DNA from: Sedimentisphaerales bacterium
Lineage (GTDB): Bacteria > Planctomycetota > Phycisphaerae > Sedimentisphaerales > Anaerobacaceae
NCBI GenBank assembly: GCA_016933295.1
Contig: JAFGBG010000098.1
Coordinates: 1-54,825, forward strand
Direction: 5' to 3'
Length of the DNA: 54,825 nucleotides
Positions 44,632 through 54,149 of the stretch are shown one piece after another (within the stretch, counting starts at the first letter, position 1; each line of letters starts with the position of its first letter). A program made the position numbers and the translations under genes. Under the pieces are notes generated by a model. It had not been told where the DNA came from, ran no database searches, and saw only the letters and a list, made by a program, of their open reading frames with translations.

Positions 44632-45528
44632 TTGGCACAAAATCGTGAATATCTCGACCCTATATTTTTAAGCAAACTGGCGAATATGGAATTGATTGCC
44701 CGGTGTGCGGTTGAAGGCTTCTTTTCAGGCCTGCACCCAAGCCCTTTTCACGGTTTCAGCGTCGAGTACAGCGATCATAGGCAATATCATCCCGGCGATG
44801 AATTAAAATTCGTGGATTGGAAGGTATTCGGCCGCAGCGATAAACTCTATATCAAGCGATTTCAACAGGAGACCAATACGACAGTTTATATATTACTGGA
44901 CAACAGTAAAAGTATGTCCTTCGCCTCAGAGCATTCGGTTAGTAAAAGCGAATATGGAGCATATCTTGCCGCTGCTTTGAGCTATTTGATGCTCAGCCAG
45001 GGTGACAGCACGTCTTTATTACTTTTTGCCGAGAAAATCCAGAAAAAGATTCCGCCGAGATCCCGACGAACCCACTTGAATATAATTCTGAAAACTCTGC
45101 AGCAAAATAAACCGAGCGGGCGGACCAATCTGGCGAGCGTTCTGCATACACTGGCAGAAACAACAAGCCGCAGAGGTCTTGTAATATTAATTTCCGATCT
45201 GCTTGATGATGAAGACAGCATTTTCAAGGGTCTTTCTCATTTGAAATTTCTTCGTCACGATGTAATCATATTTCAGATAATGGACCATCAGGAGATAAAT
45301 CTTGATTATGACGGACTGGTTCAGTTCGAGGATATGGAATCCAGTGATAAAATTCGAACATTTCCACAATCAGTCAAGCAAATATATCGTCAACGTGTTA
45401 CCGAATTCCTGGATGAAATAGAAAAAACAGCAGGTAGAAGTAATATCGATTATTGTTTCATTGATACCTCCGAACCCTTAGACAGGGCACTGATTGCGTA
45501 CTTAGCCAAACGAAAGAGGCTCAGATGA
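44632..45528 (+). CDS. DUF58 domain protein (VWA-like)
   Basis: The start is TTG 44632, with CGGAG 8 nt upstream. The 298-aa protein shows the DUF58 core: GFFSGLHPSPFHGFSVEYSD, YHPGDELKFVDWKVFGRSDKLYIKRFQQE. The VWA-like segment VYILLDNSKSMSF has a DxSxS MIDAS. Tail motifs are RRGLVILISDLLDD and FHIMD-like FQIMDHQEINL. It has no signal or membrane segment, so it is the cytoplasmic adaptor commonly encoded after MoxR. It overlaps the BatA-like gene by ATGA. The function is inferred from context as a MoxR client or adaptor. Confidence 0.93.
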   Translation: MAQNREYLDPIFLSKLANMELIARCAVEGFFSGLHPSPFHGFSVEYSDHRQYHPGDELKFVDWKVFGRSDKLYIKRFQQETNTTVYILLDNSKSMSFASEHSVSKSEYGAYLAAALSYLMLSQGDSTSLLLFAEKIQKKIPPRSRRTHLNIILKTLQQNKPSGRTNLASVLHTLAETTSRRGLVILISDLLDDEDSIFKGLSHLKFLRHDVIIFQIMDHQEINLDYDGLVQFEDMESSDKIRTFPQSVKQIYRQRVTEFLDEIEKTAGRSNIDYCFIDTSEPLDRALIAYLAKRKRLR

Positions 45529-47582
45529 GTTTCCTGGAGTGGACATTTTTATTCGGTTCGATAGCTATCGCCGGACCTTTACTGGCGCATATGCTGGCTA
45601 AGCCCAGATTCAGACGTTTGCCTTTTACAATGCTCCAGTTTCTCCGCAGCAGTCAGACAGAAAGCTACTCCCGCAGAAGATTGCGAGATTTACTGATACT
45701 ACTTTTGCGTTGCGCGATAATCGTTCTTATCGCCCTGCTTTTTGCCCAGCCTATCATGTACATCAAACCGAAATCGAAAGATATGCGTCACATTTACTTC
45801 CTTGGCCTGGATAATTCCACATCAATGTCTTACTCAGATGATTCGGAAAATTATTTTAAGAAGATGAAAGATTCCGCCGTTAATCAGATTGTATCCGCCG
45901 AAACAGATGCTGTTTTCAATATTTGTTCTCTGGTTTCGGGCAACTGGACTCATGGCCTTTCAAAACAACAGGCATTAGTGGAAGTAAAAGCGATGAAAAT
46001 AAAAATCGGAAGTGCCGATATAGAAGCTTTTCTCTCTGGTATTAGAAATAGCAGCCAGGCAGCTAATCCTGCTGATGAAGTCTCAGCAATGTTGATTAGT
46101 GACTTTACGCCTCAAATATTGAAACAATTCCTAAACATTCAGGATCCTGTAAAAGTTGACAACTACAGACATGAAATTATAGCATCCCTAAAACCCATTA
46201 ATAATGCATCTATAGTAAATGCACAGACTGTTGACTCCGCTACAGACGGATTGATTATAAATGTCTCTGTGGCAAATCAAAATCAAATTCGGCAAAAAAG
46301 GCGATTGGCGGCAAAAATGGAAACCAACGATTCCGTTTTCATCGATTTGGACCTGCCACCAAATCAGGTTAAAATATATCCTATCCATTTAAATCCAGGT
46401 TTCAATACAGATAGGCAATTATTCGTTCCTGTTGAATTATCTCTTTCATCCGGCGACGGTCTTGAAATTGATGACATATATTATCTTGCCGTTCGTCTGT
46501 CACAAAAAAGACAAATTAACATACTACTTGCAGAGGCTAATGAGGATGAAATGTTTCTTCTTGACATGGCGATGCGAACTCTATCCGGCAGAAGTTCGGA
46601 CAAGGTAATAAAAGTCCGACGTATTACCTTTGCCGATTTAAGTCCTGCGAACCTTGACTGGGCTAACGTGCTGGTCTGCTCAAGTGTTACAGAGCGTCTA
46701 AGTAATATGACAGAGGCTTTTTCAAACTTTGTTGAGGCCGGTGGCAGGGCTGTTTTTTTTATAACAGGCGAACCTTCCGCCGCTACTCTGAATCGACTTT
46801 GGCAATTGGGAATTCTTCCCGCACTGCCAAAAAAAATTATTCATGAACAAACTTTTGCTGAGACTGATCCACTTGAAAAAGACTTTTTTGGTGTCGATAA
46901 TATTGCCGCAAAAGCGATATTAAATTACAGAATCGACCGGATACCCGTAGCTGGTTTCTGGGAATGTCAGCAGTATCCGGAAAGTAAATGCCTTTGGCAA
47001 TATAAGAATGGCTCAGGTTTTATTTATTTCAGACAAATCGGCAACGGCACAAGTATCCTGGTTAATACAAGCGCCGATGATTCGTTGGGGGCCTTGACCA
47101 AATCGAGTGTATCGGTCGCTCTTTGTCAATATCTTCTGGGCGAGTACGACCAGATTCGGGATTATAGTTTTACCTGTAACCAACGCATTGTTCTACCTAT
47201 TACGGACATAAACTTCAATCCAGACCAAAAAAACTCATTATGGATCCGGAACTGTGACGGCAGTAAAAAACGTGCCGTTTTAACTGACTCTTTCTTATCC
47301 CTGCTCGATCCGGGCTCCGTGGGATGGCTCAAAACTTTTACCGAACCGGAACTTTATGCCGGAGTGAATCTGCCACCCGATGAAACGGTTATGAACAAAC
47401 CGGCTACAGAAGAAGTGGACAACGCGTTGAGGCGTGTATTTTCAACAGATGCAAGAAATAACATTGCTTCGGCGGAAACTTTTGACATCAAAAAACAAAA
47501 ACCTGTATGGATTACGCTGGCCTGGATAATAATTGCATTATTACTGGTAGAATCTTTTGTCGCAAACAGGCTCAGTAGATGA
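45525..47582 (+). CDS. BatA-like membrane protein with VWA-type domain
   Basis: This 685-aa protein begins with the BatA N-terminal signature (MSFLEWTFLFGSIAIAGPLLAHMLAKPRFRRLPFTMLQFL in two hydrophobic pieces). A second membrane helix follows at about 62-80 (LILLLRCAIIVLIALLFAQP). A VWA-like segment (YFLGLDNSTSMSYSDDSENYF) comes next, then a CARDB-like middle and a glutamine-amidotransferase-like segment (VLVCSSVTERLSNMTEAFSNFVEAGGRAVFFITG). A last helix lies at about 663-680. The MIDAS-like motif is DNSTSMS. It is an envelope component of the MoxR system; the overlap with DUF58 suggests stoichiometric synthesis. Confidence 0.88.
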   Translation: MSFLEWTFLFGSIAIAGPLLAHMLAKPRFRRLPFTMLQFLRSSQTESYSRRRLRDLLILLLRCAIIVLIALLFAQPIMYIKPKSKDMRHIYFLGLDNSTSMSYSDDSENYFKKMKDSAVNQIVSAETDAVFNICSLVSGNWTHGLSKQQALVEVKAMKIKIGSADIEAFLSGIRNSSQAANPADEVSAMLISDFTPQILKQFLNIQDPVKVDNYRHEIIASLKPINNASIVNAQTVDSATDGLIINVSVANQNQIRQKRRLAAKMETNDSVFIDLDLPPNQVKIYPIHLNPGFNTDRQLFVPVELSLSSGDGLEIDDIYYLAVRLSQKRQINILLAEANEDEMFLLDMAMRTLSGRSSDKVIKVRRITFADLSPANLDWANVLVCSSVTERLSNMTEAFSNFVEAGGRAVFFITGEPSAATLNRLWQLGILPALPKKIIHEQTFAETDPLEKDFFGVDNIAAKAILNYRIDRIPVAGFWECQQYPESKCLWQYKNGSGFIYFRQIGNGTSILVNTSADDSLGALTKSSVSVALCQYLLGEYDQIRDYSFTCNQRIVLPITDINFNPDQKNSLWIRNCDGSKKRAVLTDSFLSLLDPGSVGWLKTFTEPELYAGVNLPPDETVMNKPATEEVDNALRRVFSTDARNNIASAETFDIKKQKPVWITLAWIIIALLLVESFVANRLSR

Positions 47583-47595
47583 ATCAGGATTATAT

Positions 47596-50500
47596 ATGGT
47601 ATTAAACGCAGACAACAGAATTGAAACTTTAGCAGCCAGAGTCAGAAAAGTCAGGCGATGGCTTGCGGCTATTGCTATCCTTAAGGTGGCGGCTGTTTGT
47701 TTACTTTTTGTCTGTGGGTATATCGGCGCTTATATGTGGCTTGACCACCTTTTTAACTTCAGCGGCTTAAGCAGGATAATAGCTTTAACTCTTCTGATAA
47801 TCGCGGCAGCTTTCATCCTCTACAAATTATCGCGTTTGCTTATCGTCCAGATTTCTTACACGAATGCGGCAAATTATATCGAAAATAAAAACAGCTTCGA
47901 TCAGCAGCTTGTTGCGGCTATGGAATACTATGAAAAAAAGACAGATTATCCGTATTCCGAAGCGCTCGCGGAATATCTGGTCGCCAAGGTCAGTGATGAC
48001 AGTGATGAATTTAAGTTCGACTCTACTATTGAGAAATGGCATTGTTATATCCTTGCCGCAGCAGTACTTTTAGGTTTTTGTGTTATTGGCTTATATATAC
48101 AGCGAAATCTCGCATACTTAAAAACATACGTCACGCGGCTGACTATGCCTTTGTCTTCTGTTGAACCTGTACCAACAACAATGCTGGAATCAACTACCGG
48201 AGATTTTGTTGCCGAGCCGGAATCGATATTGGAATTTAAAGCCGAAATACAGGGGCGAGTTCCAGAGAACGGCATGTTTGTTTTGGAGCCGCTCTCAAAC
48301 GACAGCAATGAAATACAACCACGGGAGGAAATCCCGATAACTGCGGTTATTGGAGAAAATGGCAATCCTACTCTTGAAACATCTAATTTTTTCGAGGAGA
48401 CTGGAAAATTCAGATATCGATTTGAAGCAGGTCAAACAAGCTCCGAGTGGCATAATATCGAGATTCGCGAAGCTCCGAAAATAGAGAGCATCACCGCCGA
48501 GGTCTCATTGCCTGCAAAACTTGAAAATAATAAAATGCTTAAAAACTACACGGAGCAAATCAAAGACAACAAACTTGAGCTTGTAGAAAACAGCACTGTA
48601 ACATTGCATATTCGAACAACTGAAAATATAAGCGAAGCGGCAATAACCGGATTAGACAGTCTTTCAAGCAGCAAACAACTCGACGGCACAAATACCTTCA
48701 CATACTCCTTCACAGCGGAAAAAGACGGCTCGGTCGGGTTTCGTATTACTGACGAAAAAGGCTTAACTAATAAAAATATACCTGATTTGGAAATTAAGTT
48801 GAAAACCGATGAGCCGCCGGAATTCAAGTTGATTTCGCCGGAAAGCGATTATCTTGCGACAAACGTTGCCAGCATTCCAATAGAGTTTGATGTAACAGAC
48901 GATTTCGGATTAAACTCAATTCAAATATGCCTGGAATTGCCGGATAGACAACCGACTGTAATTGATATCCCAGTTGAGACGGGCGAAAAAAAGCACAAAG
49001 CTGCTTATGTCCTCGAACTCGAGCGGCACGATTTGAAAGTAGGTGACAGTATTCTATTCTATGCCCGGGCGACTGACATCGCCACAGGTATTATCCCGGA
49101 GAATAACAGATCGAGCAGCGATACTTATTTTATAGAGATTCGCCCTTACCAGCAATTCTGGCATCTGATGCCCGGAGGAGGCGAAAGTCAAAGCCCCGGC
49201 GGTACTAATGAAAGCCTGATGACCGTTCTCGAATACACCCGAGCAATCGTTAAAAAGACATGGACCATTGCAGACAAGCAGATTCAGACTGAGGAAGACA
49301 ATTCGAGGCTCGATTATATTTCCGACGACCTGACTTATTGCTCGGAGCTACTAAAAATAATTCGCGACGATCCGGAGAATAATTTCACAGAAGCCCACAA
49401 AGCAGTATTAAATCAGGTATTGAGCCAATACGAACAGGCTCTCGATAATTTGAAACGGCATGACGCACCTTCCGCCCTGCTGTCGGAGAAAAATGCTTAC
49501 AGAATTTTACGCAAATTCATCCTTGAACTGGATATGCAGTACAATCCGCCTTCGAGCGGCAAAAGCATTCCGCAGGAAAAACCGGATAAAGTGACTCTTC
49601 AGGAATCGCCTGAATTGACCGGCATGGAGAAAGAACGAATCGAAGAGCAGATGCAGAAAATGCAGAATAATATCGAGCAGTTAAAAAAAGAACAAAAACA
49701 ACTAAAGACCGATTTCGAGAATTTTCTGGAACAGAAAAAACAGGCCCAAATTAAATCGCAATCCGAATCGGAGAAAAAAACGCCGGATAAAGAAAATGAA
49801 GAGCAAAAAAACCAACAAGACTCTGAGGGAGGGCAAAATCAGGACAACAAACAGAAAAGTCAAAGTGAAACAAGTTCTCAAAGCAGCGGCAATAGTTCCG
49901 GCGAAAGCCAGGATTCCAATAAAAGCCAAAGCTCCTCTTCCGGACAAAGCAGCAGTCAAAACGATAATCAGGCAAAACAAAACAGCCTAAGTAAAAGTGA
50001 CAACAGCCGGAAGGAAAACAATACCCAAAAAGAGCAAAGCAGTACCGAATCCGACAAAAACGACGACAAACAAAGCGATTCTCAAAAAGACCAAAGCGAC
50101 TCGGATGAAAAAAATAGCGACGATAATGAAGGTTCCGCCGGGAATCAACAATCTCAAACGAATCAGGCGGATTCGGCTTCAAAGAGCGGCAGTCCGAGCG
50201 AAAACAGCGGCAATAACCAGGCAGACGGCAAAAATCAAAGTTATGCCCAAAGCGGCAAAAGTACAATGACAAATGAAAACACACAAGCCGCCGAAACATC
50301 TCAAGATTCCGTCAGCCAGGTCCGAGATACCTTAAATGAAGACGCCAGATTAAAAATGCTACAGGCAAAACAAAAGGCTCTACAGGAAAAAGTCTCACAG
50401 TTGAAACAGGACCTGGAAAAAATACCGCAAAGCACCGATTCAACAGCGGCGAAAGCAACCAACCAGGCCCAAGAACATCTCGATAAAGCCATTGAAAAAA

Positions 50501-51051
50501 TGGAACGGTTTCAGAATAAAATGAATGACATGCGTTATGACAGCCAATCGGATTCACGAAAGGCAACCGAAGCAGTGGAATTGATGGATTCCGCCGAGCG
50601 TGATTTGGATTCAGCGGAAAATTCCCTCGAACCTGCCACCATGTTGAGCGATGAACAACAATTAGCGAAAAAAGCACAGGAAATGGCCGAACAATTATCA
50701 GAAGATGCTCAGGCTCTCGAAGAATCCCTTACGGCGGTCGAACGCGAAGAAATGCTGGCTCGATTAAAAGCCGCCGAAAAACTATTGGAGAGTATGTCGC
50801 GTTCGCATTGGGCTACTATCCAAAAAGGTGGAGGTCAAACCGGGGGCGGGAGTGTTCTAACAAAAGACACTTCCAAAGCTGCTGATACGGCAAGAGAGAT
50901 TTCACGCCAGTTCTGGTCAATCGCATTGGATGCACAAAAGCGTTTAGAGCAACCAATAGAGGAAAAATCCTCAGACGTGCGGTTCTACGAGCTTGAGAAC
51001 GAATTTTTTGAGAATGCCGCCAAATATAACCAAAAGCCTGAAACAAAATGA
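47596..51051 (+). CDS. large membrane protein with K/Q/S/N/D-rich linker and coiled coil (DUF4175-like)
   Basis: I start at ATG 47596 (MVLNADNRIE), with AGGA 6 nt upstream and 13 nt after the previous stop; the ORF-track start lies inside that gene. The 1151-aa protein has membrane helices at about 23-47, 59-77 and 149-168. A beta-rich extracytoplasmic region follows (ITAEVSLPAKLENNKMLKNY, PPEFKLISPESDYLATNVASIPIEFDVTDDFG). A strongly biased Gln/Ser/Asn/Lys/Asp tract lies at about 715-900, then a predicted coiled coil at about 900-1080 (LKMLQAKQKALQEKVSQLKQ). This organisation matches large proteins in planctomycete MoxR operons. It may span the periplasm and bind peptidoglycan or surface polymers, but no catalytic motif is visible. 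Confidence 0.82.
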   Translation: MVLNADNRIETLAARVRKVRRWLAAIAILKVAAVCLLFVCGYIGAYMWLDHLFNFSGLSRIIALTLLIIAAAFILYKLSRLLIVQISYTNAANYIENKNSFDQQLVAAMEYYEKKTDYPYSEALAEYLVAKVSDDSDEFKFDSTIEKWHCYILAAAVLLGFCVIGLYIQRNLAYLKTYVTRLTMPLSSVEPVPTTMLESTTGDFVAEPESILEFKAEIQGRVPENGMFVLEPLSNDSNEIQPREEIPITAVIGENGNPTLETSNFFEETGKFRYRFEAGQTSSEWHNIEIREAPKIESITAEVSLPAKLENNKMLKNYTEQIKDNKLELVENSTVTLHIRTTENISEAAITGLDSLSSSKQLDGTNTFTYSFTAEKDGSVGFRITDEKGLTNKNIPDLEIKLKTDEPPEFKLISPESDYLATNVASIPIEFDVTDDFGLNSIQICLELPDRQPTVIDIPVETGEKKHKAAYVLELERHDLKVGDSILFYARATDIATGIIPENNRSSSDTYFIEIRPYQQFWHLMPGGGESQSPGGTNESLMTVLEYTRAIVKKTWTIADKQIQTEEDNSRLDYISDDLTYCSELLKIIRDDPENNFTEAHKAVLNQVLSQYEQALDNLKRHDAPSALLSEKNAYRILRKFILELDMQYNPPSSGKSIPQEKPDKVTLQESPELTGMEKERIEEQMQKMQNNIEQLKKEQKQLKTDFENFLEQKKQAQIKSQSESEKKTPDKENEEQKNQQDSEGGQNQDNKQKSQSETSSQSSGNSSGESQDSNKSQSSSSGQSSSQNDNQAKQNSLSKSDNSRKENNTQKEQSSTESDKNDDKQSDSQKDQSDSDEKNSDDNEGSAGNQQSQTNQADSASKSGSPSENSGNNQADGKNQSYAQSGKSTMTNENTQAAETSQDSVSQVRDTLNEDARLKMLQAKQKALQEKVSQLKQDLEKIPQSTDSTAAKATNQAQEHLDKAIEKMERFQNKMNDMRYDSQSDSRKATEAVELMDSAERDLDSAENSLEPATMLSDEQQLAKKAQEMAEQLSEDAQALEESLTAVEREEMLARLKAAEKLLESMSRSHWATIQKGGGQTGGGSVLTKDTSKAADTAREISRQFWSIALDAQKRLEQPIEEKSSDVRFYELENEFFENAAKYNQKPETK

Positions 51052-53300
51052 TATTTGCGAACTACCCGGGACATTTTATTGTAGCACTAATTCTGGTGAT
51101 TTCCGCCGGCCTGGTAGTCTTTGCGTTCCAGTGCCGCCAGATACAAAAGGAAAAGAACAAATCTTACAGGTTTTTGCTGATGGGATTAAGGTATGCCTCC
51201 ATTCTGATTCTATTTTTAATACTTTGGAATCCGTCCCGATCTATATTGATTGACGAAATCACCAGAAATTCGGTTCTGGTTTTCTTCGATACCAGCAGAA
51301 GTATGTCCGTCATCGAAGAAGAAGGTACTTCGAGATTAGACAAAGCCGTGAATGTTTTTAAGGAAAACTTTCGTCCAACGAATAAAAATGGTCCGGAATA
51401 TAAAATCCTTGGTTTTGACGATCACGTTTATCATAGCGGCTCTACACAGTTATTACAGAAATGGGGAAACCGAACGGATATACAAAACATTTTTACTGCA
51501 ATCGGCAAATATGATATTGCAGAATCCGAAAACCAAAATAAAAACAAACAAAAAAGCGGCAACGACGTTGCAGCCGAACACAATAACAGCCAAATCCGGC
51601 AAGCAGCCAAAGGGGTTGTCGTTTTCACGGATGGCCGGGCAGATGACCAAAGTCTTGCCGGGTATATTCCTCTTGTAAGAAACGATTTTCCCATTGTAAT
51701 TGTCGGTATCGGCTCAAAAAAACCAACAACTGATATCGAGATAAAATCACTGAAGAGCCCGGTAAAAGCTTCAATTGATTCTGTCTATAATGTGGAAGTT
51801 GTGGTTTCAGGTATAAATCCCGGCAAAAATCCGGTGACAGTCGAGCTGCTTGCAGACGACGAAATAATCGGTACGAATCAAATTGATCCGGAAAACTTCA
51901 TTCAGGAAAGCTCAAGTGAAAAAAAGAAAGATGTCACCGTAAAATTCACAGCAAATGCCGACAGCCTTGGTAGTCACAAACTTTTGGCAAAAGCTTGCAC
52001 AGTTCAAAATGAAATCAATCAAGCCAACAATATACGCGGAGCAATGGTTAAAGTTGTAGAAGCCGACAAACTCCGTGTCTTGTTTTATACGCAGGCGGCC
52101 AATTTTAACGTCGGAAAAGTCCGTCAGGTTCTAGCCCGTGATAATCGGATTCAACTTGATCTTGGACTGGATGCAATTAAAACCGTCGGACTATCCGCAG
52201 ATGTATCGAAAAAGTTAGGTTATGTCCGATTGCCGGAAAACCGCGAAGGACTAAATAAATATGATATTATCATCCTCGGGCATTGTCTTTTGGACAATCT
52301 GACAAATGAGCAAATCCACGGCCTATACAGCTTTGTGGCTCAAAGAGGTGGTGGTCTTATTTTACTGCCTGGAAGAGGGGATTTCGGTCCCGGGGACTGG
52401 AAAAATACTGAAATTCAGGCGCTTTTCCCGGTCATTTTTGAACAGAATGACTCTAAACTCTGGCCTCCAAATGCCTGCCGTATCGAGCTTACCCCGGAAG
52501 CATCACACAGCAATATAATAAGCCCTGATGATTTGGACAGGTTCGACACCGATATTTCGGCATTTTACAAGATTGCGAAGACAAAACCTGCCGCCAGTAC
52601 CTATGCCACGTCGGGAGGTATACCATTAGTCACTCTTCATCGAGTCGGGCGTGGAAAAGTTTGCCTGCTCAATATATCGCGTCTTTTCATGTTGTATAAT
52701 GAGGATGAGCAAGGCGGCCTGCTGTATAAGCTAATTTCAGGATTAATATCAAACATAGCTACAACTTCCGGCCCTGCGGCTGGAATAGAACTATTTGTTG
52801 AGCGTGCAGATAATCAGGATAATAAAATCAAATTCAGCGCACACGTGTGTGATAGTTCATTCATACCAGTCGAACATGCAAACGTCCTTCTCAATATAGA
52901 AGAACAGGTACTGGTAATGGAATCTTCAGGAAAAGGATATTATGTCACTGAATCTGACAATATTAATACGGACACTGTCATTGCAACCGCCCAGGCGGAA
53001 ACAGGCGGCGTTTTCCTTGGAGAAAAAACTATTGCCGTTAATTTACCCCCTCGGCGAACGGAGATGTCCGAGACTCAATTAAACGAGACATTTATGCAAA
53101 ATCTTGCCGAACATATCAAAGGAAAATACATCCATGCGGACGATATTGACAAAAATATTACCGAAATATTTGAAGCACAAACACACATAGGGACAACTAG
53201 ACGCATGACAAGTATATGGCCGAGATGGCTGCTGTTTATAACATTGTGCATGACTTTAAGTATGGAATGGTTTTTAAGACGAAAGAAGGGGCTTGTCTAA
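51048..53300 (+). CDS. membrane VWA/glutamine-amidotransferase-like protein
   Basis: This 750-aa protein overlaps the previous gene by ATGA. Two N-terminal helices lie at about 9-27 and 43-60, and a C-terminal helix at about 725-741 ends in RRKKGLV. The VWA domain has a MIDAS at Asp81 (VLVFFDTSRSMSV) and VVFTDGRADDQSL. It is followed by a CARDB-like domain (VEVVVSGINPGKNPVTVELL) and a class I amidotransferase-like fold (DIIILGHCLLDNLTNEQIHG, FVAQRGGGLILLPG) without an obvious catalytic Cys. It is the second VWA component of the MoxR operon and probably forms an envelope complex with the BatA-like protein. Confidence 0.86.
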   Translation: MIFANYPGHFIVALILVISAGLVVFAFQCRQIQKEKNKSYRFLLMGLRYASILILFLILWNPSRSILIDEITRNSVLVFFDTSRSMSVIEEEGTSRLDKAVNVFKENFRPTNKNGPEYKILGFDDHVYHSGSTQLLQKWGNRTDIQNIFTAIGKYDIAESENQNKNKQKSGNDVAAEHNNSQIRQAAKGVVVFTDGRADDQSLAGYIPLVRNDFPIVIVGIGSKKPTTDIEIKSLKSPVKASIDSVYNVEVVVSGINPGKNPVTVELLADDEIIGTNQIDPENFIQESSSEKKKDVTVKFTANADSLGSHKLLAKACTVQNEINQANNIRGAMVKVVEADKLRVLFYTQAANFNVGKVRQVLARDNRIQLDLGLDAIKTVGLSADVSKKLGYVRLPENREGLNKYDIIILGHCLLDNLTNEQIHGLYSFVAQRGGGLILLPGRGDFGPGDWKNTEIQALFPVIFEQNDSKLWPPNACRIELTPEASHSNIISPDDLDRFDTDISAFYKIAKTKPAASTYATSGGIPLVTLHRVGRGKVCLLNISRLFMLYNEDEQGGLLYKLISGLISNIATTSGPAAGIELFVERADNQDNKIKFSAHVCDSSFIPVEHANVLLNIEEQVLVMESSGKGYYVTESDNINTDTVIATAQAETGGVFLGEKTIAVNLPPRRTEMSETQLNETFMQNLAEHIKGKYIHADDIDKNITEIFEAQTHIGTTRRMTSIWPRWLLFITLCMTLSMEWFLRRKKGLV

Positions 53301-53317
53301 AAAACAAGTCTGAATGT

Positions 53318-54139
53318 ATGAGAAAAGTCGACCTTTTAATATTAATAACATTTTTTCTTTCAAATACAATTCTTGCCGGAAATGCTAATGATAAAAATCG
53401 GGAAAAAACCGACAAAAATACCTATGTTCTTATCGTGAGTGGAATCAGCAAAGATCCTCAAGATAGAGTCTTTCGGGAAAAAGCTATTTCAGGCCTTCAG
53501 GAATTGCTCAGCAAAAATCCCGAAATCAATCCACAAAATTTTACTGTTCTCACGGCCGATAATTTACCTGCGAACAGCATCCACAAAACATCAACAGCAG
53601 AAAATCTTCAAGCAACAATAAACATAATAGGAACTAACAGCAAAGCAGAAGATAGATTTATATTTTACTATATTGGTCAGGCCAACATAGCGGCAGAAAA
53701 GCTCCGCTTGAATCTGCCCGGCGAAGATATAACACACGAACAATTGGCTCGATGGATAAAAAGTATTAAGGCCTCTTCAATGTTGATTGTACTGGATTGC
53801 CCCGGCTCAGCTCTTGCGGCCAAGGCCATGTCCGGACGCGACAGAATTGTAATATGCAGCTGCACGGACGAGCAAAAATACAGAACTCGCTTCAGTGAAT
53901 ATTTTATCCCGGCTTTTACTGACGAAGAAAACGACACAAACAATGACGGAAAAATTTCTGTTTTAGAGGCATTTACCGCCGCTTCCAGACAAATAGATGA
54001 TTGGTTTCGCCAAAATAAACTTCTCACAACGGAAACTCCAGTATTAGAAGACAATGGCGACGGACGGCCCAGCAAAGAACCATGGAAATACAAAACAGAT
54101 AGAACAGACGGATTAACAGCATCTGATTTTTTCTTATAA
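53318..54139 (+). CDS. secreted caspase/legumain-like protein lacking the catalytic His
   Basis: I start at ATG 53318 (MRKVDLLILITFFLS), 17 nt after the previous stop; the longer ORF-track start lies inside the upstream gene. The signal peptide ends TILAGNAND. The 273-aa product has a C13/C14-type fold: YVLIVSGISKDPQDRVFREK, RFIFYYIGQANIAAEKLRLN, SSMLIVLDCPGSALAAKAM, RIVICSCTDEQKY, and an acidic NDTNNDGKISVLEAF loop. The usual GHG at the end of the second strand reads GQA, so the catalytic His is Gln, while the DC of the Cys strand remains. It may therefore be a non-proteolytic relative. It is part of the MoxR operon; the role is unknown. Confidence 0.72.
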   Translation: MRKVDLLILITFFLSNTILAGNANDKNREKTDKNTYVLIVSGISKDPQDRVFREKAISGLQELLSKNPEINPQNFTVLTADNLPANSIHKTSTAENLQATINIIGTNSKAEDRFIFYYIGQANIAAEKLRLNLPGEDITHEQLARWIKSIKASSMLIVLDCPGSALAAKAMSGRDRIVICSCTDEQKYRTRFSEYFIPAFTDEENDTNNDGKISVLEAFTAASRQIDDWFRQNKLLTTETPVLEDNGDGRPSKEPWKYKTDRTDGLTASDFFL

Positions 54140-54149
54140 GAAGATAAAT

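Noticed and set aside
49751-50299. 182-aa Cys/Phe/Arg-rich minus-strand ORF
   Set aside because: It is the antisense of the low-complexity Q/S/K/D tract of the 1151-aa protein.
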